A stretch of DNA of 64,000 nucleotides from Caldilineaceae bacterium (GCA_026645575.1 JAPKMW010000041.1:1-64000), one strand, 5' to 3'; counted from the first letter of the stretch, positions 1-10,424 are shown. Program-made: numbers and translations. Notes: generated by a model from the sequence alone, not told the origin.

Positions 1-83
1 TGTTTTCTCATCATACCCCTCCACATGATTGCTGCTTAGTATCTTAACATGTGGTCTAGTTTCTGGGGTCAATTATAGCTGTT

Positions 84-2498
84 TTGGCGGTCACTGGTTT
101 TTTGGTTACCACAATTACTGCACTTTTTATACAGCAAGCGGAGCAAAGTAGGCTAAAAGCAGAGTTTGTCCATGCCGGTATGGATGAACTTCTTGTTATG
201 CGGACAAATCTCGCCTGGCATTTGGATCTGTTGGCAGCGACGGCGGCCTTTTATCAGGCTACACCGACAGCAACCCCTGAGGCGTTAAGCGCCTTTGTCA
301 AACCGTTGTTACAATCCCGCCCCGGTATTGCACAAGTTGAATGGCTTTCCCGGGTGTCGGTGGCAGAACAGCATCTTTACACATATGTGCTGTACAATGA
401 CCAACCGGTGCTAATCCGTGAAGAGCAGCAAGAGAATCAGGTAGGGCGTTTACCGCTGCAACTTCTGCAACCAATCTGGTTTACGCCGACAACGACCATC
501 ACGTCACCATTCGTATTTAGCCCTGATGCTGGTTTTATTTCTATCGGATTACGGGTTGATCAAGTGTTCGCGAGTGCATTGAACAAAAGTAGCGCTGATG
601 GTATTCATTTTGATCTCTACGACATCGCGCAAAAAAAACTCCTGTACCACTACTCGCCACAGAGCGCCAACGCCCCTGATCGACCGACCTTTGGCGACGT
701 TACCCACTCGTCGACGCAAGCATTCCTGATGAAAGAAGAATTCACCGTACTTGGTCGGCAATGGTTGGTCGTTTTGCAACCGACCGATGCTTACCTATCA
801 CAAAATCAGCCATGGTTTTACCGGTTGATCGTGAGCAGCAGCTTACTCTTAACGGGGAGTCTTGTCACTTACCTTTTCGTGCTTTTGAAACGCCAACAAC
901 AGTCCGAACGGGACCTGCGTGAACGCACCGAACAATTGCGTCAGGCCAATCAACGGTTACAAGAGACGCTCCAAGAGTTGCAATTCCAAAAGACCTTGTT
1001 AGAATGTACCAGTGAAGCTGCCCAAGACGGTATTCTGATTGTGTCGCCAGAACGCAAATGGCTCTTTTTTAATCGTCGTTTTCTAGAAATCTGGCAAATA
1101 CCACCGGCGATTGCCGCCCAACGTTCTAGCGCAGAAGGCATGCGCTGGGTGCTTGCACAGGTTGAGAATGCATCCCAAGTGGAAAGCCGTATTGAAACAT
1201 TGTATGCCCACCCGGAAACGCATAGTGTTGCTGAAGTTCGACTGAAGACTGGGGCTGTTCTCGAACGTTTTAGCGCACCAGTGAAAGGCGCTGATGGCGT
1301 CTATTTTGGGCGTGTTTGGTATTTTCATGATATTACCCAACATAAGCGGACAGAAGAAGCGTTGCGCCAGAGTGAAGCGCGCAACCGCGCGTTTGTGAAC
1401 GCCATTCCCGATCTCCTGTTTCGTGTAAACCGGGATGGCACTTTCTTGGACTACCACAGTGCGCAGGGGTATCTACCGGTGATGCCGCCGGAGGAATTTT
1501 TAGGTCGGAATGCGGTTGATGTCTTTGCCCCTCCCGTTGCGCAAGCGCTGAAAGAGCGCATTACCCATGTGCTGTCTACTGGTGAAGTAAAAATTATTGA
1601 GTATGATATGCCAATGCTCAATGGTGAAATGCGTTCATGGGAGCAGCGTATGGTGATGCTATCAGAAGATGAAGTAATGCTCATCATTCGCGATATCACC
1701 GCCCGCAAACAAGCCGAAGCCGCGCTCCGCCTTAGCCAGCAACAATTACAAGAGCGCCAACAGCGCGAAAAAGAATTAGTTGAAGAAGAACTAGCGCGCC
1801 TGCGCAATCAACTGGTCATCAGCACCCGCTTTGCAACGTTGGGACAAGTTGCCGCCACCATTGCCCATGAGTTGCGTAACCCGCTTGGCGCTGTCCGCAA
1901 TGCGGTTTACTACATTCGCCGTTACTTGGTGCAAGACCATCAGGAGTTGCTCGATTTTCTACAAATTGTTGATATGGAAGTTACGACCGCCGACCGTATC
2001 ATCACCGACCTTCTGGAAATGACGCGAGCCAAGGAACCAGCCATCCAACAACTGGATCTTTGTGTGATCGCTCAGGAGATTTGGAGCCGGAGTAAGCAGA
2101 CCGATCAGATTATTTTTCGTTGCACCGTTCCCCATGAACCATTCTGGGTCTTTGCTGATCCGACGCAGTTTCGCCAGGTGTTAGCCAATCTAATGACCAA
2201 TGCCATCCAGGCGATGCCTGACGGCGGCGCTCTGTCGATTACTGGGGAAGAGCAGTCAGATTCTGTTGTGATTACTGTTCAGGATAGTGGCAATGGCATT
2301 CCGGCAGCCGTTCGTGATCGCATTTTTGAACCGCTCTTTACCACCAAAGCCAAAGGAACCGGTCTGGGCCTGGCGATCTGTCGGCAAATCATTGAACGGC
2401 ACGGCGGCGCTATCGAGTTAGCGGATAGCACTCAAGGGGCAAAGTTTGTCATCCGCTTGCCGGTCAACCCAGTGGCTACGATGGCGCCTAGAAGCTGA
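84..2498 (+). CDS. CHASE-PAS-PAS sensor histidine kinase (5' end uncertain)
   Basis: Membrane sensor kinase of about 804 residues. Order seen: a first hydrophobic segment at the very N-terminus, a CHASE-like extracytoplasmic region (about 30-245), a second membrane helix (about 247-268), a short coiled coil, two PAS domains (about 310-425 and 430-545), a HisKA helix with the H-box AHELRNP (phospho-His595), and HATPase_c with N-box [16 protein letters not shown] and GLGLAIC. The start is odd. The listed TTG lies inside the first membrane helix, and the frame stays open back to a TAG at 57-59 with more hydrophobic residues. An ATG at 49 in another frame runs only nine codons. Either a non-ATG start is used or a frameshift sits near 60-80. 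It is the first gene of a two-component cluster. Confidence 0.85.
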   Translation: MAVTGFLVTTITALFIQQAEQSRLKAEFVHAGMDELLVMRTNLAWHLDLLAATAAFYQATPTATPEALSAFVKPLLQSRPGIAQVEWLSRVSVAEQHLYTYVLYNDQPVLIREEQQENQVGRLPLQLLQPIWFTPTTTITSPFVFSPDAGFISIGLRVDQVFASALNKSSADGIHFDLYDIAQKKLLYHYSPQSANAPDRPTFGDVTHSSTQAFLMKEEFTVLGRQWLVVLQPTDAYLSQNQPWFYRLIVSSSLLLTGSLVTYLFVLLKRQQQSERDLRERTEQLRQANQRLQETLQELQFQKTLLECTSEAAQDGILIVSPERKWLFFNRRFLEIWQIPPAIAAQRSSAEGMRWVLAQVENASQVESRIETLYAHPETHSVAEVRLKTGAVLERFSAPVKGADGVYFGRVWYFHDITQHKRTEEALRQSEARNRAFVNAIPDLLFRVNRDGTFLDYHSAQGYLPVMPPEEFLGRNAVDVFAPPVAQALKERITHVLSTGEVKIIEYDMPMLNGEMRSWEQRMVMLSEDEVMLIIRDITARKQAEAALRLSQQQLQERQQREKELVEEELARLRNQLVISTRFATLGQVAATIAHELRNPLGAVRNAVYYIRRYLVQDHQELLDFLQIVDMEVTTADRIITDLLEMTRAKEPAIQQLDLCVIAQEIWSRSKQTDQIIFRCTVPHEPFWVFADPTQFRQVLANLMTNAIQAMPDGGALSITGEEQSDSVVITVQDSGNGIPAAVRDRIFEPLFTTKAKGTGLGLAICRQIIERHGGAIELADSTQGAKFVIRLPVNPVATMAPRS

Positions 2499-2518
2499 TA
2501 GATAAGCCAACTAAAGGT

Positions 2519-2566
2519 CGCACAAAAGAGGAGTTCGCACGAGGCGTGCGGCTCCTCTTTTGTGCG
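2519..2566. terminator. Long palindromic hairpin between kinase and receiver genes
   Basis: A 15-bp perfect stem (2519-2533 with 2552-2566) encloses a second 5-bp hairpin (2536-2540 with 2546-2550). It follows the kinase stop by about 20 bases. No long T-run follows, so it may act as a processing or weak termination structure rather than a classical intrinsic terminator. Confidence 0.6.
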
Positions 2567-2640
2567 AGGTTAAAATAATTTGTCGAGTAGTAGTTACGGA
2601 CGAAGAAATCAATTTCACCAATGAGAAAGTTTGTTTAGTC

Positions 2641-3417
2641 ATGACAATAATGCGCACAGGGCGAATTTTAGTGGCTGATGATGAACCCAACATGCGCCTG
2701 ACGCTGGCGGCTATTTTACGGGCGGAAGGCTATTACGTTGATATTGCCGAAAATGGCTTACGGGCAATCGAACAATGTCAACAGAATCGATACGATGTTA
2801 TTTTAATGGACATACGGATGCCTGGCTTAGATGGGGTGGCTGCGTTCCGGGAACTGCGCGTCTATCAGCATAACACGCGCCTGATCTTCATGAGCGCCTT
2901 TGGCCTGGATGACCTCAAGCAAATGGCGTTGGAGGAGGGCGCCATTGCCTTTTTAGACAAGCCGCTGGATCTGGATAAAGTGATTCGTCTAATCCAGGAA
3001 GCCTATGAAACCGCAATTCTCGTTGTTGCGGCCGATAAGACTGTTTCAACCTTGCTACACCAGAACCTGGCCTTTCCCCAGTATCGGATTACCATCGTTG
3101 ATTCGGCACAGACGGCTTTAGAGCTGCTTGCCCAAATTCACTATGACATTGTGTTGATCGACGTACACTTGCCGGAAATGAATGGCTTAGATTTTTATTT
3201 TGCTTTGCGTAAGGTGACGCCAACGGCGATCGCAATTATGATTGCCAACATGGAAGCGGAAGCGGAAGCCCTGGCGCGGGAAGCAGTGCGGAATACGGCC
3301 TACACCTTTATCCATAAACCAATCAATGTCGATTATCTGCTCGTACTCCTAGACCGGGTACGTCGACAGCAGACGTCGGCAGCCGTGCGTAAACCACCCC
3401 AGGATTTGCCCATATGA
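2641..3417 (+). CDS. Double-receiver response regulator without output domain
   Basis: About 258 residues starting at the ATG at 2641; the open frame reaches 2560 but the extra residues are unlike a receiver. The first REC domain has the acidic pair ADDE, the phospho-acceptor in LMDIRMPG and the conserved Lys in FLDKP. The second REC keeps LIDVHLPE and FIHKP, but its N-terminal acidic pair is replaced by AADK, so phosphorylation there is doubtful. There is no DNA-binding or enzymatic output domain; a phospho-relay or sink role is inferred. Its stop overlaps the next start as ATGA, so the hybrid kinase is translationally coupled. Confidence 0.85.
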   Translation: MTIMRTGRILVADDEPNMRLTLAAILRAEGYYVDIAENGLRAIEQCQQNRYDVILMDIRMPGLDGVAAFRELRVYQHNTRLIFMSAFGLDDLKQMALEEGAIAFLDKPLDLDKVIRLIQEAYETAILVVAADKTVSTLLHQNLAFPQYRITIVDSAQTALELLAQIHYDIVLIDVHLPEMNGLDFYFALRKVTPTAIAIMIANMEAEAEALAREAVRNTAYTFIHKPINVDYLLVLLDRVRRQQTSAAVRKPPQDLPI

Positions 3418-6400
3418 GTCAATCAAAAATCATGCAACCCCCAGGATTATTGCAGACAACGAACCCACAAAGCTACTTTTCGCAAGTTTTACTGGTAGAA
3501 GATGACCCTGCCCAGTTGCGCACCCTGACCAGAATTATGGAAGCGGAAGGCTTCAAGGTTGTTGGCTGTCGGTTGGCGAGGGAAGCCCTACATCTCCTCC
3601 ACCACACCTTTTTTGGTGTGGTGATCATTGATCTCAATTTGCCTGATCTGCATGGTGTGGAGCTGGCTGAGCAGATCCGCCAACAGACAGACGCAGCGCG
3701 CATCATTGTTCACACCGGCTATGGCTCCTTTGCCGCCGCCAAAGCGCTTTTGAATCTAGGCGTCTTTGCGCTGGTGGAGAAATTGAGTGATCCCCAAGAA
3801 CTAGTGAGCCATGTCCATCGCGCCATTCAGGATCAGATCAGTCTCTATGCTAAAAAATTGGAACAGGCTGTGGCGGAACGCACCGACCAACTGCGGGAAA
3901 CTGCGCTTTGGCTAGAGTTAGCCGAGACAGCGGCTGGTGTTGGAACCTGGGATTGGGATTTAGCCACCAAAACGGCGCGTTGTTCACCCGCTTGCATGGG
4001 TTTGTATGGCTATACGCCAACAGCCCAAACGGTGTACTTTGAACAATGGCTACACTCCTTATATCCGGAAGATCGTCCACGCGTTTTACAGGAGGTGGAT
4101 CAGGCCGTTAAGACACAGGCGCTTTACCAAAGCGACTACCGGATTGTTTGGCCCGACAGCTCTGTCCGTTGGATCTCAAATCGTGGGCGAGTGATCTGTA
4201 ACGCACAAGGCGCCTCCAGTCGTTTCGTTGGCGCTACCATTGATATTACGGAGCAGAAGGTCGTGCAAGCGGCTCTTCAGCAGGCGTATCGTGAGCTGGA
4301 AACGCGTGTGCAAGAGCGTACTGCCGAGTTGCAACATGCCAACCAACGGCTGTTGGAGGAAGTTGAAGAGCACCGAAAAACCGAGCAAGCCTTGCGGCTG
4401 ACTAACAGCAAACGCCAACTGGCCGAACTGCAACGCTATCAACAGAGTAAGGCGCTGATGTCGCTATGGAAGACTGATATCTTCAAACAAGGGCGCTTTC
4501 ACGAAACAATCTGTGAAATTACGCGTGTCGCTGCCGAAACCTTACACGTTGCGCGCGTTGGTGTCTGGCTTTTCGCCGATGATCGCAGCAAAATTCAATG
4601 TTTGACACTCTATCAACTCGCCACGCAGCAACACACAACGGTTGCTGATCTGTTGGCCGCCGAGTATCCAGCCTATTTTCAAGCGCTGGAAAAGAGCCGT
4701 GTTATTGTGGCGCATGATGCCCAAACCGACCCGGAAACGTGTGAGTTTGCTCACAATTATCTGAAACCCTTAGGCATTACCGCCATGATGGATGCTCCTA
4801 TCCGAATTGATGAAGGCTTGGTCGGCATCCTGTGTCACGAGCATGTTGGCAGTGAACGCGAATGGACGGTTGAGGAACAGAGTTTTGCCAGTTCCCTGGC
4901 TGATCTCCTTGCGATTGCCGTTCAAACCAATAAACGTTTTCAGGTCGAGCAAAAGCTGCATGAGAGTGAGGAATTGCGTCATTTGGCCGTCGAAGGGGCG
5001 GGTATTGGATTGTGGGATTGGAACTTACAGAACGATACGCTTCGGGTTGATGAACGCTGGGCCGCAATTCGTGGCTACCAATTGGCTGAAATCACATCAA
5101 CGCGCGAATTTTGGTTGCAGTTAGTTCACCCTGATGATCGTCCTGAATTGTCGGCAATGTTGAAGCAATATCTGAACGGCGAAATTCCTTTTTACCAAGC
5201 CGAATATCGCACACAAACGAAAGATGGTCAATGGAAGTGGATTCTGTCGCGTGGTAAAGTGGTGCAATGGGACGAAACCGGCAAACCTGTCCGCCTTTTG
5301 GGCACCCAATTGGATATCACCGATCATAAACAACTGGAACAACAACTGCGTCATGCCCAAAAGATGGAGGCCATTGGGCGTTTGGCCGGCGGCATCGCCC
5401 ACGATTTTAACAATGTATTGACAGTGATTATTAGCTACAGTGAGCTTGTATTAAAGCGTAACGACCTGGAAGCGCGTACACGCCTGCGGGTGGAAGAGAT
5501 CAAAAAAGCGGGCGAACGGGCTGCGCTGTTAACGCAGCAGCTCTTGACCTTTAGCCGCAAACAAGTAATGACCACGGTTGTTCTCGACCTCAACTTGGTG
5601 GTGACCGAAATGGATCAGATGTTACGCCGTCTGATTGGCGAGGATATTGATCTACGCCTCCGGCTAGCACCCGATCCCTGTTGGGTCAAGGCCGACCCTG
5701 TCCAAGTGGAACAGGTGATCATGAATTTGGTGATCAATGCGCGCGATGCCATGCCAGTTGGTGGTAAGATGACCATTGAAACCAGCAGCGTGCATCGAAC
5801 GACCAATCCCCCGCAATTGCACCACCGCTCTACGGCGCAAGAATATATTTGCCTTGTCGTGGCTGATAGTGGCATTGGCATGGACGTCGAAACACAGGCG
5901 CGGATCTTTGAGCCTTTCTTTACCACTAAGGAAGCCGGCAAAGGCACAGGGTTGGGGCTTTCCATGGTGTTTGGCATTGTCCAGCAACACAATGGTTGGA
6001 TTGAAGTGGACAGCGAAGTTGGCCGCGGCACTACTTTCGCCATTTACATCCCGTGTGCGCAACAAAGCACGCAGAATAACAGCGTTCCTTCCGTACTCGC
6101 CAATGTTAATTTAGCCGGCGAAGAGACCATTTTATTGGTGGAAGATGAAGAGCAGATTCGGGTGCTGGCCGATATTGCGCTGCAAGAGGCCGGCTACACC
6201 ACACTGGTTGCCGCCAATGGACAAGAAGCGCTGATCCTGGCCCGCCAACATCCTGGCGTCATTCACCTATTACTCACGGACGTGATTATGCCTGGGATGA
6301 ATGGGGTAAAATTAAGTGAAGAAATTGATCTACTCTACCCGGCGATAAAAACGCTCTATATTTCCGGCTACGCCGACAGCAAGCTAACCTTCCCCTTGCT

Positions 6401-6524
6401 CGAATCAACCGGGCGTACAGCCTATCTCCCCAAGCCTTTTACGCCTGGTTTGCTAACGCAAAAGGTGCGGGAAGTATTAGATTTAACGGCGCCAACACCG
6501 AGCGGGGTGCATCAGTCGGCCTAG
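3414..6524 (+). CDS. Hybrid histidine kinase REC-PAS-GAF-PAS-HisKA-HATPase-REC
   Basis: Soluble-looking hybrid kinase of 1036 residues with no clear membrane helix. Order: N-terminal REC (VEDDP, IIDLNLPD; the conserved Lys region reads LVEKLSD), coiled coil, PAS with a PAC region around 165-285, coiled coil, GAF (about 355-500), second PAS (about 515-640), HisKA with GGIAHDFNN (His663), HATPase_c (NLVINARDAM, DSGIGM, GTGLGLSM), and a C-terminal REC (VEDEE, LLTDVIMPG, YLPKPF). The HDFNN H-box is typical of hybrid kinases that pass phosphate to a C-terminal receiver. It overlaps the double-REC gene by four bases and probably works with it. Its stop overlaps the convergent rsmE by four bases. 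Confidence 0.92.
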   Translation: MSQSKIMQPPGLLQTTNPQSYFSQVLLVEDDPAQLRTLTRIMEAEGFKVVGCRLAREALHLLHHTFFGVVIIDLNLPDLHGVELAEQIRQQTDAARIIVHTGYGSFAAAKALLNLGVFALVEKLSDPQELVSHVHRAIQDQISLYAKKLEQAVAERTDQLRETALWLELAETAAGVGTWDWDLATKTARCSPACMGLYGYTPTAQTVYFEQWLHSLYPEDRPRVLQEVDQAVKTQALYQSDYRIVWPDSSVRWISNRGRVICNAQGASSRFVGATIDITEQKVVQAALQQAYRELETRVQERTAELQHANQRLLEEVEEHRKTEQALRLTNSKRQLAELQRYQQSKALMSLWKTDIFKQGRFHETICEITRVAAETLHVARVGVWLFADDRSKIQCLTLYQLATQQHTTVADLLAAEYPAYFQALEKSRVIVAHDAQTDPETCEFAHNYLKPLGITAMMDAPIRIDEGLVGILCHEHVGSEREWTVEEQSFASSLADLLAIAVQTNKRFQVEQKLHESEELRHLAVEGAGIGLWDWNLQNDTLRVDERWAAIRGYQLAEITSTREFWLQLVHPDDRPELSAMLKQYLNGEIPFYQAEYRTQTKDGQWKWILSRGKVVQWDETGKPVRLLGTQLDITDHKQLEQQLRHAQKMEAIGRLAGGIAHDFNNVLTVIISYSELVLKRNDLEARTRLRVEEIKKAGERAALLTQQLLTFSRKQVMTTVVLDLNLVVTEMDQMLRRLIGEDIDLRLRLAPDPCWVKADPVQVEQVIMNLVINARDAMPVGGKMTIETSSVHRTTNPPQLHHRSTAQEYICLVVADSGIGMDVETQARIFEPFFTTKEAGKGTGLGLSMVFGIVQQHNGWIEVDSEVGRGTTFAIYIPCAQQSTQNNSVPSVLANVNLAGEETILLVEDEEQIRVLADIALQEAGYTTLVAANGQEALILARQHPGVIHLLLTDVIMPGMNGVKLSEEIDLLYPAIKTLYISGYADSKLTFPLLESTGRTAYLPKPFTPGLLTQKVREVLDLTAPTPSGVHQSA

Positions 6525-7276
6525 AACTGATGCAGGTGTGTCATCGTTAAGACGACGCCAGTCAAGGCCGCTGTTTCAGCCCGTAAAATGCGAGGGCCTA
6601 AGTGGACACTCTGCCACCCGACAGTCAGCGCCTCGGCAACCTCTTCCGCGGCAAGACCACCTTCGGGGCCAATCAGTAAGTTGACGCGCTTTGACGACAA
6701 AGTTTTATTCGCATAGTCATGGAGTGCTTGTTTGATCGTGACCGCCACTGTTGTCGTTTCTTCCCAGGCTAAAAGCCGTAGCCCCTGCGCTTGTATGATG
6801 GCTGCCGACCAATCGACGGGGGGCGCTAGGGTGGGAATGCGGCCACGCCCACACTGTTCCGCCGCTTCGCGTAAGATGGCTTGCCAGCGCTCATACTTCT
6901 TTAGCACAGCCGCCGCCGGTCGCACAATAGTGCGTTGACTGATCACCGGGACAAAGCGACTGACGCCAAGCTCGGTTCCCTTCTGCAACACCCACTCAAA
7001 CTTATCCGCCTTGAGCGTGCACTGATAAAGGGTCACGTCAATTGTCGGCTCGGCAAAGGCAGGCAATTCGACCAGTAGATGACCGACAGCGGTTTTGCGT
7101 GTCAACGAACTGATCTCGGCCAGAAAGGCGCGCCCTTCCCCATCCAACAAAACAATCTGTTCGCCCGCCGTAAGCCGCAGCACTACCTGGAGTTGATGGT
7201 GGATTTCAGTCAGATCAATTGGTTGATTAAGAACCAGTTTTGTCTTAGTGAGAAAAAAGTGGTGTGCGCGGCTCAT
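6521..7276 (-). CDS. rsmE: 16S rRNA m3U1498 methyltransferase RsmE
   Basis: SPOUT-class methyltransferase of 251 residues that methylates U1498 of 16S rRNA using SAM. Seen: the family N-terminus SRAHHFFL, a PUA-like N-terminal region, and the C-terminal trefoil-knot motifs LLIGPEGGL and LGPRILRAETA. The start is set at the ATG at 7276, giving the usual N-terminus, rather than the longer frame to 7324. It lies downstream of prmA on the same strand, a common pairing, but a hairpin repeat cluster separates them. Confidence 0.93.
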   Translation of the reverse strand: MSRAHHFFLTKTKLVLNQPIDLTEIHHQLQVVLRLTAGEQIVLLDGEGRAFLAEISSLTRKTAVGHLLVELPAFAEPTIDVTLYQCTLKADKFEWVLQKGTELGVSRFVPVISQRTIVRPAAAVLKKYERWQAILREAAEQCGRGRIPTLAPPVDWSAAIIQAQGLRLLAWEETTTVAVTIKQALHDYANKTLSSKRVNLLIGPEGGLAAEEVAEALTVGWQSVHLGPRILRAETAALTGVVLTMTHLHQF

Positions 7277-7301
7277 GAAAAGACGTAAGTTGCTGCTCTC
7301 C

Positions 7302-7406
7302 GCGAGTCCGTGACTCGCAACCAATTATCATAAAAGAACAGGTCACCGCTCTTAGCGAGTCCGTGACTCGCCCCAGCCGGTTGCGAGTCACGGACTCGCT
7401 AAGAGC
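7302..7406. repeat. Triple palindromic repeat, GCGAGTC-CGT-GACTCGC family
   Basis: Three copies of a 17-bp palindrome with 7-bp arms lie at 7302-7318, 7355-7371 and 7383-7399. The second and third sit inside a larger 24-bp perfect inverted repeat (7348-7371 with 7383-7406, loop 11). The same unit recurs near 39.9 kb. It lies between prmA and rsmE. Confidence 0.85.
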
Positions 7407-7463
7407 AGCAGCTTATATTTTTACGAACCCGAAGAGCGGTGTATGGAGTCATGATAACAAGGA

Positions 7464-8435
7464 CTAAGCGCCGGTGCGTACAATCAACGCTACCCAGTCC
7501 CCCTCTTGTTTCTGGTTCACCAGGTGCAAACCGTGGCGGGCGGCAGCTTGTAGAACCATCTCTGCCTTTTCAGCCAGGATACCGGAGAGAATCATCGCGC
7601 CGCCGGGCGCTAATGGCTCGGCCAGTGGCGTATTATCATACTTACTGTCAAAGAGACCAACCAGGACTTCGGCCAAAATGTTAGCGACAATCACCTGGAA
7701 ACGGCCGGTCATTTGGACAGGAACGCTGCTGAGATCAATGGTCAACCGTTGCTCATCGATCTGATTGAGAAGGGCATTTTCTCTAGCAACGCGGACGGCG
7801 AGGGCGTCAATGTCTGTGGCATGAACATGGGCCGCGCCCAGGTGTGCGGCAACAAAGGCCAAAACGCCGCTGCCTGTCCCCAAATCCAGCACTGTGTCGC
7901 CCGGCCTGACTACTTCCTCCAGTGCCACAATGCAAAGACGCGTGGTGGGGTGCATCCCTGTGCCAAAGGCCATGCCAGGGTCGAGATGGATGACAATATC
8001 ATCCTGGTTGGCGGTAAACTCTTCCCAGGTCGGTTTTAGCACCACCCGTTGGCCGATGCGCAACGGTTTATAAAACTTTTTCCAGGCCGTGGCCCAATCT
8101 TCTTCCTGCACCACCCGAATCTGCGGCTCTGGGATAGGATAGAGGAGACTCAGCCGCCACAAGCCTTCTTCGATCTGCTGCTTGATCCCTTCACCACGCT
8201 GCCCCGGCTTGACATAGGTCTTAACCACCACACGATACTTGCCCGGAATCGGGTTGCCAAAATCATCGATGCCCGTCACCTCTACCACGGCGCCGCCGCC
8301 GCCAGCCTCGCCCGCGTCATTATCCTCCTCATACCCACCGCCATTATAGCGGTTGAAGAGCGTGCTGACTGCTTCCGCCGCCTCGTCGTCCACATCGACT
8401 GCAATCTCGATCAATTCCCCGATGATTTCCGTCAT
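7464..8435 (-). CDS. prmA: Ribosomal protein L11 methyltransferase PrmA
   Basis: SAM-dependent enzyme of 323 residues that methylates ribosomal protein L11. It has a variable N-terminal L11-recognition region and a class I methyltransferase core with motif I DLGTGSGVLAF, HATDIDALAV, and ANILAEVL in the motif IV position. The start is the ATG at 8435 behind a purine-rich GAAGAGAG, giving the N-terminus MTEIIGELIE. An acidic Gly-rich insertion (EEDNDAGEAGGGG, about residues 36-50) is longer than in typical PrmA. It is part of the minus-strand housekeeping series efp-prmA-rsmE. Confidence 0.92.
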   Translation of the reverse strand: MTEIIGELIEIAVDVDDEAAEAVSTLFNRYNGGGYEEDNDAGEAGGGGAVVEVTGIDDFGNPIPGKYRVVVKTYVKPGQRGEGIKQQIEEGLWRLSLLYPIPEPQIRVVQEEDWATAWKKFYKPLRIGQRVVLKPTWEEFTANQDDIVIHLDPGMAFGTGMHPTTRLCIVALEEVVRPGDTVLDLGTGSGVLAFVAAHLGAAHVHATDIDALAVRVARENALLNQIDEQRLTIDLSSVPVQMTGRFQVIVANILAEVLVGLFDSKYDNTPLAEPLAPGGAMILSGILAEKAEMVLQAAARHGLHLVNQKQEGDWVALIVRTGA

Positions 8436-8462
8436 GCTGCTCTCTTCCCACACTCGCTGAAA

Positions 8463-8551
8463 AGACAAGAAGACAAGAAGAAGGGAAGACAAGAAGATGC
8501 ACTACACTGCTTCTTGTCTCCCCTTTTTCCTGTCCTCTTGTCTTCTTGTCT
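8463..8551. repeat. Low-complexity inverted repeat (GACAAGAAG units)
   Basis: The left arm is built of repeated AGACAAGAAG and the right arm of CTTCTTGTCT. 8463-8475 pairs perfectly with 8539-8551, and 8487-8496 with 8510-8519. Because each arm is itself repetitive, several registers can pair. It sits between prmA and efp. Confidence 0.75.
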
Positions 8552-8553
8552 GG

Positions 8554-9132
8554 TTACTGCTTCGCCCGTTCCACATACTCGCCGCTGCGCGTGTCGATGC
8601 GCAAGATGTCGCCAACTTTAATAAAGGCGGGGGCTTGAATCACGGCGCCAGTTTCCAGGGTCACATTCTTTTGCAAGTTGGTGGCCGTATCGCCGCGCAC
8701 CGCTACATCGGCTTCGGTGACTTTGAGGGTGACAAAGTTGGGCGGCGCTACATCGATGACGCTGCTCCGATTATTTTCATCTTGGATCACAAGCAGATCG
8801 ACACTTTCATTCTCGCGAATGAAGCGCATACTCTCCCCCACGTCTTCGGCGGAAAGCTCGATCTGGTCAAAGCTTTCGTTGTCCATGAAGTGATAGCCGT
8901 CATCCGTTTTGTACAGAAATTGCGCCGAGCGTGTCTCTGTGGGAACGATGTCGATGTCGGAACCGGCGCGGACCCGATCTTCCGTCACGCCACCAGTTTT
9001 AAAGTTTTTCAGGCGCATACGCACCATCGCCCGCCAGTTGCCGGGGCTAATGTGTTGGAATTCAACGACCCGTTGCAGAACGCCGTTGTAGCGAATTAAC
9101 ATGCCTTTGCGCAGATCTGATGTTGTTGCCAT
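8554..9132 (-). CDS. efp: Elongation factor P with Asn at the tip position
   Basis: Full-length EF-P of 192 residues with the usual KOW-like N-terminal domain and two OB domains. EF-P binds between the P and E sites of stalled ribosomes and promotes peptide bonds at polyproline. The loop that normally reads PGKG, with the modifiable Lys34, here reads SPGNWRAM, so residue 32 is Asn. No Lys or Arg occupies the tip, and no EpmA or EarP homologue is seen in the window. The gene starts with ATG at 9132, upstream of prmA. Confidence 0.95.
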   Translation of the reverse strand: MATTSDLRKGMLIRYNGVLQRVVEFQHISPGNWRAMVRMRLKNFKTGGVTEDRVRAGSDIDIVPTETRSAQFLYKTDDGYHFMDNESFDQIELSAEDVGESMRFIRENESVDLLVIQDENNRSSVIDVAPPNFVTLKVTEADVAVRGDTATNLQKNVTLETGAVIQAPAFIKVGDILRIDTRSGEYVERAKQ

Positions 9133-9170
9133 AAAATTTTCTCAATCCTAAAAAATAAGCAATTGTATAG

Positions 9171-9256
9171 CCCGCTCGTAGCCGCGCCTAAAAGGCAACC
9201 GGCGACCGGCGGTCGACGCTGGCACCGGGAACCCGCTGGGTGCGGCTACGAGCGGG
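9171..9256. repeat. Inverted repeat between dnaJ and efp
   Basis: A 15-bp perfect stem (9171-9185 with 9242-9256) encloses about 56 GC-rich bases with further internal complementarity. It lies between the dnaJ stop and the efp start on the minus strand. It may end dnaJ transcription, but no T-run is present. Confidence 0.75.
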
Positions 9257-9275
9257 CTGGACGGTCAAAATAAAT

Positions 9276-10412
9276 TTAATCACTACCAAACAATCGATCA
9301 AAGAACCCCTTTTGTTGGCCGGGCGTTTCGTCGCCAAAGGTTTTTGCCAAGGCCCGGAAGAGTTCCTTTTGTTCTGCCGTCAAATTGGTCGGCACCACCA
9401 CCCGCACGGTGATCACCATGTCGCCGCGCCCGCTCCGTTGCAGATAGGGAATGCCTCGCCCCCGTTTGCGGAAGGTCTTGCCGGTTTGCGTACCGGCCGG
9501 AATATCGACCATTTCAATTTCACCATCAATCGTCGGCGCCTTGACGCTCGCCCCCAATGCTGCCTGGGCCACGTTGACGGGCAATTCTAAATGAATATCA
9601 AATTGATCCCTGACAAAGATCTGGTGCGCCTGCACGGCCACCACCACATAAAGATTTCCAGGCGGCCCACCCAGTTGACCGGCTTCGCCCTCGCCCACCA
9701 GCCGAATGCGCGTGCCGTCATCAACACCGGCGGGAATTTTAACATTGAGCGTGCGTGTGATCTGCACCCGTTTTTGCCCACGACATTTCGTACAGGGGGA
9801 GGGAATTACTTCTCCTGTACCATTGCAGGTGGTGCAGGGGCTTGCTGTAATCACCGTGCCAAAGATCGGGCTTTGCTGGCGGCGCTGAATTTCGCCAGCG
9901 CCATTACAGGTGGAACAGGTGACGGCTGCAGTCGGCGGTTCAGCGCCTGTGCCATTGCAACGATCACAATTTTCCAGGCGGGGCACCTCCAGCTCTTTGT
10001 CCACGCCAAAGACCGCTTCTTCAAAGGTCAACTTGATGTCAACCCGTAGATCGGCGCCGCGGCGTGGTTGGCGTCGCGACCCACGACCACCGCCGGTGCT
10101 AAAGCCGCCGACACCAGAGAAGAGTTCTTCAAAGATGCTGGTGAAATCGCCAAAGCCGCCGCTAAAATCTTGGTTAAAGCCGCCAGCCCCTTGCACCCCG
10201 GCATGACCAAAACGATCATAGGCCGCCCGCTTCTGATCATCGCTCAACACCTGGTATGCTTCGTTAATCTCTTTAAATTTTATTTCTGCTTCTGCTGTCT
10301 TATTGACATCAGGATGATACTGTTGGGCTAGCTTACGAAAAGACTTTTTTAGTGTGTTTTTGTCGGCGTCGCGGGGCACCCCTAACACCTCATAATAATC
10401 GCGTTTGTCCAT
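9276..10412 (-). CDS. dnaJ: Chaperone protein DnaJ
   Basis: Type I Hsp40 co-chaperone of about 378 residues that stimulates DnaK ATPase. Seen in order: a J-domain with HPD (YHPDVNK), a Gly/Phe-rich region, a zinc-binding region with [24 protein letters not shown] and a fourth CTKCRGQK, and the C-terminal substrate-binding domains. The fourth repeat ends in Gln-Lys rather than Gly. The start is the ATG at 10412, giving the usual MDKRDYYEV; a TTG at 10421 is in frame. dnaK and grpE are not in this window. Confidence 0.95.
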   Translation of the reverse strand: MDKRDYYEVLGVPRDADKNTLKKSFRKLAQQYHPDVNKTAEAEIKFKEINEAYQVLSDDQKRAAYDRFGHAGVQGAGGFNQDFSGGFGDFTSIFEELFSGVGGFSTGGGRGSRRQPRRGADLRVDIKLTFEEAVFGVDKELEVPRLENCDRCNGTGAEPPTAAVTCSTCNGAGEIQRRQQSPIFGTVITASPCTTCNGTGEVIPSPCTKCRGQKRVQITRTLNVKIPAGVDDGTRIRLVGEGEAGQLGGPPGNLYVVVAVQAHQIFVRDQFDIHLELPVNVAQAALGASVKAPTIDGEIEMVDIPAGTQTGKTFRKRGRGIPYLQRSGRGDMVITVRVVVPTNLTAEQKELFRALAKTFGDETPGQQKGFFDRLFGSD

Positions 10413-10424
10413 AGCGTACAATCA

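Noticed and set aside
5615..6065. Long minus-strand frames inside the hybrid kinase
   Set aside because: They are antisense shadows of HisKA/HATPase coding sequence with no ribosome binding site or family motif.
8049..9099. Plus-strand frames of 190 and 200 codons across prmA and efp
   Set aside because: They lie opposite clear prmA and efp genes, and cross the low-complexity hairpin.
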